The position numbers and the translations under genes are program-made. This document shows, piece after piece, positions 7,897-13,161 of a DNA stretch of 22,743 nucleotides (positions are counted from its first letter, which is position 1; the number at the start of each line of letters is the position of its first letter). The notes under the pieces are model-generated. The model did not search any database and was not told the DNA's origin. It worked only from the letters and a program-made list of their open reading frames with translations. The stretch is taken from positions 1-22,743 of the forward strand of contig JAIOTF010000043.1 of NCBI GenBank assembly GCA_021107195.1. Reading direction: 5' to 3'. Origin of the DNA: Anaerolineaceae bacterium (lineage in GTDB: Bacteria > Chloroflexota > Anaerolineae > Anaerolineales > Anaerolineaceae).

Positions 7897-8274
7897 TTAA
7901 GTAGAGGCGGGCTCTTTTTCGGTTGGTGCCGTTTCAGTTTTCAACGGGATCGTGGCCAGAGCTTCCCAGACCACTTTGCCAAGAATGGTCATTTGAAACA
8001 AGTGCATCAGAATGATGCGGTGGAGAAAGGAGTAAGCGCCAACCTCTCCCGGTTCATCGACAACTGAAAAGCCGATCGGAAAAACCATCACCGACTTGCC
8101 GTCAGTCTCATCGATGCCGATCAACCTTGTTGCGGTATCGTGAAAAAGATCAACGTCTAGCGGTGGCAGACTGTCTGCGGAAAAGATCCGCTAGGGGGAA
8201 AATCCCTTGTACTTCCGGGCAAGTACTGCCGCGTCTGCTGCCGGCAGGCCAGGCAAATGTGCGTGAAGATTCAT
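7897..8274 (-). pseudogene. Small gene interrupted by one in-frame amber codon
   Basis: ATG at 8274 has an exceptionally strong AAGGAGGTGG upstream. The frame reads 27 codons to a TAG (8191-8193) and continues in the same frame without another stop for 97 codons to 7897. The protein would be 124 residues plus the amber: KGFSP-stop-RIFSADSLPP at the break, then a segment with VMVFPIGFSVV. No good internal start with a ribosome site follows the TAG. It could be a nonsense mutation, a sequencing error, suppression or recoding. The family is not recognised. It lies directly upstream of the replication gene, probably in its operon. Confidence 0.65.
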
Positions 8275-8343
8275 ATTGACCACCTCCTTCGCGGGTCAAA
8301 ATAGGGAAAAGTAGTAGTTTATTGGGTGAAAATTGGGGGAATC

Positions 8344-8389
8344 AAAAACGCTGCTCAAGACGCTGAGAAGGCCGTGAGGCAGCGTTTTT
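8344..8389. terminator. Bidirectional terminator hairpin
   Basis: AAAAACGCTGC (8344-8354) pairs perfectly with GCAGCGTTTTT (8379-8389), with A and T tracts built into the arms so both strands end in U-runs. It separates the par region from the replication gene pair. Confidence 0.75.
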
Positions 8390-8455
8390 ATTGAATGTGT
8401 GGAATTGGCTGTTTTGGTGTACAGTATCGCATATTGGACGTTTTATTGAGGCTTG

Positions 8456-8546
8456 CGGTGACGATTACGGTAACGTTGATGTTACCGTAATCGTTACCGT
8501 TTACGGCTACCTTGCGGTACCGTTGATGTTACCGCCAATGTCACCG
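8456..8546. repeat. Phased array of CGGTRAC heptamers, candidate centromere
   Basis: Copies or near-copies of CGGTRAC occur at 8456-8462, 8468-8474, 8481-8487 (inverted), 8493-8499 (inverted), 8504-8510 (weaker), 8515-8521, 8528-8534 (inverted) and 8540-8546 (inverted). Centres are 11-13 bp apart, about one helical turn. Two sets share the core CGGTAMC-GTTGAT-GTTACCG. The first forms a 14-bp perfect inverted repeat (8461-8474 with 8481-8494). It lies just downstream of the RHH gene of the parA operon, which suggests a parS-type centromere or an origin iteron set. Confidence 0.7.
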
Positions 8547-8568
8547 TATAAGGCGATTCATGTTGGTT

Positions 8569-9015
8569 TTACTCGTCGCCGTTTTTGAAAGTGGCGGTAA
8601 ATAAGCCAATTGGTGGCACTTCGGGGAGGTTTAGCGTATAAGCAACCCGAGGTGTATTTGGCGGTCCTTTATGGTCCGTAAAATCAATATTATCCTCAAG
8701 GAGTTTTTGTAATCCCAAGATCATCAAATAGCAGGCCATTCTTGATTTGCTGACACCCTCTTTTGTTTGCAAATGGACTATCAAATCATCCAGAGAAGGT
8801 GGAGCATCAATTGCAATTCTTACCCGCTCTTTGTCTTTTTCAGCTTTGCGGCGCTGGCCAGGAGTCATTGCTTTTTTGCGTTGTCGAGCTGCTAACTTGT
8901 CACCCATACCAAATGGAGTTTCATCAGTAGCTATTGCAGCCACCGCTGCATCAATATCTAATGGTTGCCCTATTGGTCTGGAGCGATTAATACCTTTCGC
9001 ACTTTTGCGAGCCAT
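8569..9015 (-). CDS. Ribbon-helix-helix partition protein (ParB-analogue)
   Basis: A 148-residue protein. The N-terminal half is basic, Ala/Lys-rich and probably disordered, and could carry the ParA-stimulating residues. Residues ~65-110 give a ribbon-helix-helix pattern: RVRIAIDAPPSLDDL, then QTKEGVSKSRMACYLMILGL. The gene starts three bases after the parA stop with AGCAGG before the ATG, so it is the second gene of a parAB-type operon. RHH partners of small ParA ATPases bind short repeated sites and pair with ParA. The heptamer array right beyond its stop, and similar heptamers in front of parA, are the likely sites. Fold is confident; partner role is inferred. Confidence 0.75.
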   Translation of the reverse strand: MARKSAKGINRSRPIGQPLDIDAAVAAIATDETPFGMGDKLAARQRKKAMTPGQRRKAEKDKERVRIAIDAPPSLDDLIVHLQTKEGVSKSRMACYLMILGLQKLLEDNIDFTDHKGPPNTPRVAYTLNLPEVPPIGLFTATFKNGDE

Positions 9016-9018
9016 TGG

Positions 9019-9864
9019 TTACCTGCTTTCTGGAGAAATATCAAGCTCCAACAAGTCGATCAGGATTTCTGCCAAATGTAAATAGCCACCTACTCTATTT
9101 ATACTATTTACATCTCCGTATCTTTTACCATCTTCTTTGTATCCTATCGCACCGCGACAACTTGGGGCATATTCCCAAATTGTGACGCCAGCTTCAGATG
9201 CTTCTCGAAGATTGGTGTCTTGCACAATTGGAGGCAAAATATATTTAGAGCCAATCAACTTTGTTATCTCTTTAATCATACGTGCAGTTTCTCTGGTTAC
9301 TTTCTCGTATTGAATTGGCAAAACTCCAATCAATTGCGGAGAAGCAATATCGTGATGCAAAGTGTGCAAGCTTATGGCTGAAGATACAACTTCCATCACG
9401 CTGTCGATTGACATTGGATCCATCAAAGATGGAACGATGAAATAATCGCTTGCGATCAATGCTGCCAGTTGCAAGAGATCTGAACCGGGGCTCATATCGA
9501 GAAAGATCAGATCATACATGCCATCTACTTCTGCCAATTTGTCAGCCAGGAAAAAGTATTTAGTTTGAGCATCCATCTCAGAATTGAAAATTGCTGTAAC
9601 CCGGGATGTGTTTTTATCTGATTGGATCAAATGCAAATTGGGCCTGATTTCAATTGCTACCTCTGGAACTTCCCTGTCATTTGCGAACAGCTTGAATACA
9701 CCTTTGTCTTTTTCTGCGCCCAATGCAAAACAAGCATGACCCTGTACATCCAGATCAACCAGCAGTACTCGTAGTCCTTTCATGGCAAACCAATGCGCGA
9801 GATGAACTGCCGTGGTCGTTTTTCCAACCCCGCCTTTCTGATTGACGATTGAGATAATTTTCAT
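9019..9864 (-). CDS. parA: ParA family partition ATPase
   Basis: A 281-residue Walker-type partition ATPase without an N-terminal helix-turn-helix, as in Soj and small plasmid ParAs. The deviant Walker A is KGGVGKTT near residues 10-17. LLVDLDVQG follows as A', and LIFLDMSPGSD is Walker B. The C-terminal segment after ETARMIKEI is the part that usually binds non-specific DNA. GGAGG lies upstream of the ATG at 9864. It moves plasmid copies on the nucleoid with the RHH protein encoded three bases downstream. The promoter region contains copies of the same heptamer found in the downstream array, suggesting autoregulation. Confidence 0.95.
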   Translation of the reverse strand: MKIISIVNQKGGVGKTTTAVHLAHWFAMKGLRVLLVDLDVQGHACFALGAEKDKGVFKLFANDREVPEVAIEIRPNLHLIQSDKNTSRVTAIFNSEMDAQTKYFFLADKLAEVDGMYDLIFLDMSPGSDLLQLAALIASDYFIVPSLMDPMSIDSVMEVVSSAISLHTLHHDIASPQLIGVLPIQYEKVTRETARMIKEITKLIGSKYILPPIVQDTNLREASEAGVTIWEYAPSCRGAIGYKEDGKRYGDVNSINRVGGYLHLAEILIDLLELDISPESR

Positions 9865-9905
9865 TGTTGTTTTTCCTCCGGTATATGATAGTTTGGTCTT
9901 AATTG

Positions 9906-9934
9906 CGGTAGTTTACAATGTGACTCACGGTAAC
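9906..9934 (-). promoter_or_regulatory. Candidate par operator with CGGTRAC-like heptamers
   Basis: CGGTAAC at 9928-9934 is a perfect copy of the heptamer of the 8456-8546 array. Weaker copies at 9906-9912 and 9918-9924 keep 10-12 bp spacing. They lie 40-70 bases upstream of parA, a likely autoregulatory site. No -35/-10 pair with good spacing could be assigned. Confidence 0.5.
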
Positions 9935-9949
9935 TTTTGGGGAAGTATT

Positions 9950-10232
9950 TTCTGGGTTGTATCTTTTTAGAAATATTTGGGATTGCAGAATTTTCTGTTC
10001 AAGTACCCAGAAGCGGGCAAGGTGGTTCCAGGCTCAGGCGGGGATACAAACAGTACGAAAAATGCACTGGGCAATAACAGAAAAAGGTAAAAGTGGAGGC
10101 GTGCGCGTAATTTACTACTTCAAGAGACAGTACCGCGAAATTTGGTTGTTGACTATTTACAGCAAGAGCGAAGCAGAAAATATCCCTGCTCATGTTCTGC
10201 GTCAAATCGCAAAGGAAATCAAAAATGTCTAA
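9950..10232 (+). pseudogene. Frameshifted RelE/HigB-type toxin
   Basis: The 3' part encodes the toxin core: VRKMHWAITEKGKSGGVRV, IYYFKRQYREIWLLTIYSKS. The upstream part of the family signature (YLGLQNFLFKYPEAGKVVPGSGG-like sequence) is in another frame. The frames join at a GGGG run (10040-10043), where removing one G would restore GSGG-IQTVRKMHW. Further upstream the family's first residues are missing and a TAG (9968-9970) lies in frame. No start codon with a ribosome site was found; a TTG at 9957 only reads the wrong frame. The gene overlaps the antitoxin by eight bases. It is probably inactive, leaving an orphan antitoxin. Confidence 0.75.
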
Positions 10233-10512
10233 GCGCGATATAGGTCAGGAAATATTAGAAGGCATTCGGGAGATAAACGCTTACAAAAAGGGTGAAAAAA
10301 AGCTACGCGTTCGCACACTGAAAGAACCGGCGTCGCCGCAGGTAATTCGCGCCAAGTTGAAATTATCGCAGTCGGCGTTTGCTGGATTGATGGGTGTGAG
10401 TTTGCGTACAGTACAAGATTGGGAACGGGGGAGACGAAAGCCGAGTGGCCCTGCCACAGCCTTGTTACGAATTGCAGAACAAAAACCGGAAGTGTTTATG
10501 GAGCTTTCCTGA
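10225..10512 (+). CDS. higA: HigA-type antitoxin, XRE helix-turn-helix
   Basis: A 95-residue antitoxin. The N-terminal third (EILEGIREINAYKKGEKKLR) is the toxin-facing segment, and the rest is a Cro/XRE helix-turn-helix: VIRAKLKLSQSAFAGLMGV, then RTVQDWERGRRKPSGPATAL. This sequence and the 95-residue length are typical for HigA2-type antitoxins next to RelE-like toxins. AAGGAAATC precedes the ATG at 10225, which rules out the longer in-frame start at 10192. It overlaps the broken toxin gene by eight bases. Since the toxin is damaged, the antitoxin may now serve only as a repressor or protect against related toxins. Confidence 0.9.
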   Translation: MSKRDIGQEILEGIREINAYKKGEKKLRVRTLKEPASPQVIRAKLKLSQSAFAGLMGVSLRTVQDWERGRRKPSGPATALLRIAEQKPEVFMELS

Positions 10513-10523
10513 CCACTCCCCAC

Positions 10524-10575
10524 GCCTAACACTTGCACCGCACTGCGTTTGATGCAGTGCTGGTTAGCGTTGGGT
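10524..10575 (+). repeat. attC-like imperfect palindrome
   Basis: GCCTAAC (10524-10530) fits the integron R'' consensus RYYYAAC. GTTGGGT (10569-10575) fits GTTRRRY, and a GTTAGCG lies at 10563-10569. Between them GCACTGC (10540-10546) and GCAGTGC (10554-10560) form a perfect 7-bp stem. It begins 11 bases after the higA stop, the usual place for attC in a toxin-antitoxin cassette. The outer arms pair imperfectly, so the site could be degenerate, or a plain terminator-like hairpin without a U-run. Confidence 0.35.
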
Positions 10576-10612
10576 CACACTATCAATAATCCAAAAAACG
10601 ATTAATTGGTCA

Positions 10613-10653
10613 TGTTCAAAATACTAATTACGATTATAATAATTGTAATTAGT
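10613..10653 (+). promoter_or_regulatory. Promoter and inverted-repeat operator of the second ATPase
   Basis: A perfect TATAAT (10635-10640) lies within the 13-base loop of a 9-bp inverted repeat, ACTAATTAC (10623-10631) / GTAATTAGT (10645-10653). TGTTCA at 10613-10618 is a weak -35 at 16 bp. A regulator bound to the repeat would block the promoter. Confidence 0.45.
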
Positions 10654-10686
10654 GTAAATTAGATTTTGTTCGCTTTGGAGGTTTTT

Positions 10687-12105
10687 ATGGAGAACACCCT
10701 GTTTATCAACCGACAAGCTGAGTTGGATCAATTAGCCCGTTTGTATAGCTCGGATCGTGCTGAGTTATATATTCTTTATGGCCGCCGGCGTGTTGGCAAA
10801 ACTGAACTGTTGCGCGCATTTTGCGTCGATAAGCCGCATATCTTTTTTATTGCTACCCTTAGCAGTGACAATGAACAGTTAGCCAATTTTTCACGTCTGG
10901 TATATGGCTTTAACCACACCAATGTTCCTGCCGGGTTTACGTTTCCCACCTGGGAAGCTGCATTTCAGGCATTGGCAGACTTGCCCATGTCTCCTCGTCC
11001 CATCATCATCCTGGACGAATTCACTTATTTGATTAGTGGCAATAAGGCTGTTCCTTCCATATTACAAAAAGTATGGGATGAGAAGCTAAAAAACTCCGGG
11101 ATTATGCTGGTGTTGTGTGGCTCCTACATCGGCATGATGGAATCAGAGGTCTTGGGCTATCGCACCCCACTTTATGGCCGGCGAACAGCAAGTACACTTC
11201 TGCGTCCGTTGGATCTGCCCTCTTCGGCATTATTTTTTTCCGAATACTCCGTTGCAGAACAATTTCTTACCTGGGCTATTCTGGGTGGTATGCCTTACTA
11301 CTTGCGAACATTTGATATGCGGCAAGACGTCTTTGCGAATATTCGCCAGCACATTTTAGACGCACATACCGGGACTCTCTACAGTGAGCCGCGTTTATTG
11401 TTGATGGAAGAATTACGAGAACCGCGCAATTATTTTTCGATTCTTCGGGCGATTGCCCAAGGTCGCACCCGCTTGAATGAAATCACTCAAGCATCTGGCG
11501 TAAACGAAGCGACTACAGTCGCCCGGTATTTGGATATCCTGCAGCAAATGCATCTGGTCACCCGTCGAGTACCTGCAACCCAAAATCACCCCGAAAAGAG
11601 TAAGAAAGGTATTTATCAAATCGACGATCATTTTCTGCGGTTTTGGTTTCGATATGTACACCCCAATCAAAGTAGTCTTGATCTGGGCCTGGCCGACGCC
11701 ATTCTGGAGCAACGAATCAAGCCGGATATTGACCACTTCGCAGCAACTGCATTTGAAGAAGCTGCTCAAGCATTCATTGCTGAAAAAGCACAAGATGGCA
11801 CACTGGCCTTTTTACCAGAACGAATTGGAAGCTGGTGGAATCGGGATGCCGAGATCGACGTTTTGGCAATCAGCCAATCGGAGAAGGCAGCTCTCGCAGG
11901 GGAATGTAAATGGTCCATTCATCCAGTTGGGATCAATATATTAGAAGAGCTTAAAGATAAAATAAAAAGCCTGCAAAGAGACCATAATTTTCGGCATATT
12001 CAACTTGTCTTGTTCTCTCGGTCTGGGTTTACTCCTGCGCTTGAAGAACAAGCTAAGAGTCAACAAATTGAGTTATATACGGTGAAATCGTTTTTCTCAT
12101 TTTGA
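10687..12105 (+). CDS. DUF234-type AAA ATPase with C-terminal PD-(D/E)XK-like domain (second copy)
   Basis: A 472-residue paralog of the protein at 359-1804. Walker A is GRRRVGKTE (32-40) and Walker B IIILDEF. Then come LVLCGSYIGMMESEV (compare LMLCGSHVHTMESLM in the first copy) and a winged-helix segment of the SGVNEATTVARYLDIL type. The C-terminal domain has EIDVLAIS and E406-C-K408, again a D...E-x-K core. GGAGG precedes the ATG at 10687; an in-frame ATG at 10666 has no ribosome site. The promoter sits in an inverted repeat, and a terminator follows at 12167-12196. The ATPase fold is clear; function is not known to me. Confidence 0.85.
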   Translation: MENTLFINRQAELDQLARLYSSDRAELYILYGRRRVGKTELLRAFCVDKPHIFFIATLSSDNEQLANFSRLVYGFNHTNVPAGFTFPTWEAAFQALADLPMSPRPIIILDEFTYLISGNKAVPSILQKVWDEKLKNSGIMLVLCGSYIGMMESEVLGYRTPLYGRRTASTLLRPLDLPSSALFFSEYSVAEQFLTWAILGGMPYYLRTFDMRQDVFANIRQHILDAHTGTLYSEPRLLLMEELREPRNYFSILRAIAQGRTRLNEITQASGVNEATTVARYLDILQQMHLVTRRVPATQNHPEKSKKGIYQIDDHFLRFWFRYVHPNQSSLDLGLADAILEQRIKPDIDHFAATAFEEAAQAFIAEKAQDGTLAFLPERIGSWWNRDAEIDVLAISQSEKAALAGECKWSIHPVGINILEELKDKIKSLQRDHNFRHIQLVLFSRSGFTPALEEQAKSQQIELYTVKSFFSF

Positions 12106-12123
12106 CACCACAGATTCGCTCAC

Positions 12124-12158
12124 GCTCATCGGTACTGGACTTCTTCCAGTAGACGGAA
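12124..12158 (+). repeat. 35-bp direct repeat, copy 1
   Basis: Identical to 13079-13113 except for one base (T at 12145, A at 13100). The sequence contains TACTGG-ACTTCTT-CCAGTA, a small hairpin. Each copy is followed by an A-rich spacer and a G-rich hairpin. The two copies bracket the hicAB module. Confidence 0.9.
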
Positions 12159-12166
12159 TAAAAAGT

Positions 12167-12196
12167 AAGGATGGGAGAGATACTCCCACCCTTTTT
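12167..12196 (+). terminator. Rho-independent terminator of the second ATPase gene
   Basis: AAGGATGGGAG (12167-12177), loop AGATA, CTCCCACCCTT (12183-12193) with one mismatch, then a T-run at 12192-12196. It lies 62 bases after the ATPase stop. Confidence 0.75.
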
Positions 12197-12284
12197 GATT
12201 GATTTGCGTTGAATAATGATGGTATTTCTATGACAGGGTGTTTTCTGTCATTGGGTTGGTGATCAGAGAAGCTATTAGAAATTT

Positions 12285-12614
12285 TCAAGAGTTTAACTTG
12301 CTACTGGCAAGTCGGTTTAGACTAATCCCTGCCTCTGCGGCTTCAACAACCAATTGCCGGTGTAGTTCAGGTGGGACACGTACTACAAAATTCCCGCTAA
12401 ATTTTCTCGTTGAAAGCGGTTCGGGGATGTCTTCCCCATTTTTTTGTAAATCGGACACAACCTCAGCAACCACTTTTCGGATTCTGGTTAATGCTTCTTC
12501 AGGCACAGACGCCAACCAGCTAAGGCTGGGGAATTCGGCGCACAAACCAACATATTCACCATCTTCTTGAGACCAGGTGATACGGTATGTATAATGGTCA
12601 TTTTTCAACATCAT
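12285..12614 (-). CDS. hicB: HicB-type antitoxin
   Basis: A 109-residue antitoxin, second gene of the hicAB operon. The N-terminal part (YTYRITWSQEDGEYVGLCAEFP) is the degenerate RNase-H-like HicB domain. The C-terminal part (FVVRVPPELHRQLVVEAAEA, then SLNRLASSKL) is a ribbon-helix-helix that binds the operon's promoter. It starts in an ATGA overlap with hicA, and GGAGG before the ATG supports translation of its own. Both domains are complete. Confidence 0.92.
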   Translation of the reverse strand: MMLKNDHYTYRITWSQEDGEYVGLCAEFPSLSWLASVPEEALTRIRKVVAEVVSDLQKNGEDIPEPLSTRKFSGNFVVRVPPELHRQLVVEAAEAGISLNRLASSKLNS

Positions 12615-12859
12615 TTTTGTGCCTCCAGGCGATTTATTGCCTTTAATACCTGTCTTACTTGATATGCTTTGGCTTTTCCTTTATCGCTTTGGATATTCAC
12701 ACGGGGATCGCCTTGCCAGGGGGTTTTATAGACTCTGTGGCTGCCACTTGCTTGGCGCGCCTTTCCAAAGTAATGATCGCAAACTTTGCATAAATCATTA
12801 TATGCAATCCCTTTTGGGTTGCGTTGCATCGCAATGAGGATTTCCTTGATTTTCGCCAT
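12611..12859 (-). CDS. hicA: HicA-type mRNA interferase toxin
   Basis: An 82-residue toxin with the dsRBD-like HicA fold. GIAYNDLCKVCDHYFGK, then ASGSHRVYKTPWQGD with the catalytic His, and KAYQVRQVLKAINRL at the end. HicA cleaves mRNA and tmRNA until held by HicB. The open frame extends further upstream, but the ATG at 12859 begins the family domain (MAKIKEIL) and lies at the predicted transcription start, seven bases past the -10 box. With no ribosome site in front, it is likely translated from a leaderless message. HicA is longer than the ~60 residues of short family members but within range. Confidence 0.92.
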   Translation of the reverse strand: MAKIKEILIAMQRNPKGIAYNDLCKVCDHYFGKARQASGSHRVYKTPWQGDPRVNIQSDKGKAKAYQVRQVLKAINRLEAQK

Positions 12860-12864
12860 AATTA

Positions 12865-12892
12865 ATAATATCACTATTGATACTATTGTCAA
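12865..12892 (-). promoter_or_regulatory. Strong promoter of hicAB, predicted leaderless
   Basis: On the minus strand a perfect TTGACA (12887-12892), a 16-bp spacer and TATTAT (12865-12870). The hicA ATG begins six bases after the -10, where transcription should start. The spacer holds a direct repeat CAATAG-TAT-CAATAG, a candidate HicB operator. Confidence 0.75.
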
Positions 12893-13078
12893 GGGAAACG
12901 ATTTATGCTCTAATTGTGCATTGCTGGTTGTATTTAACATCTGACCACTCTGTCTGTTTGTTCAAAACCATATTTTCCTCTTTTCTACTCCCTGCGGGTG
13001 AATGCCCGCAGGGAGGAAATTTGATTATTGTCCTGATTAAATTCCCTGGCATCATTGATTATTCCGTTTCGCTCGTAA

Positions 13079-13113
13079 GCTCATCGGTACTGGACTTCTA
13101 CCAGTAGACGGAA
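13079..13113 (+). repeat. 35-bp direct repeat, copy 2
   Basis: Same orientation as 12124-12158, one mismatch, 955 bp apart. This copy lies just beyond the terminator of the helicase gene, between it and hicAB. The preceding bases also partly match (TTCGCTC in both). Confidence 0.9.
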
Positions 13114-13116
13114 CAG

Positions 13117-13154
13117 AAAAAAGGTGAAGCATGGGGGCGCAGTCCCCCATGCTT
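13117..13154 (-). terminator. Terminator of the methyltransferase-helicase gene
   Basis: On the minus strand an 11-bp perfect stem AAGCATGGGGG / CCCCCATGCTT (13127-13137 with 13144-13154), loop of six bases, followed by CACC and six Ts. It lies eight bases after the stop codon. Confidence 0.85.
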
Positions 13155-13161
13155 GGTAAAA

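Noticed and set aside
8456..8546. CRISPR-like repeat array
   Set aside because: The units are 7 bp, in both orientations and without spacers of fixed length; they fit protein-binding sites instead.
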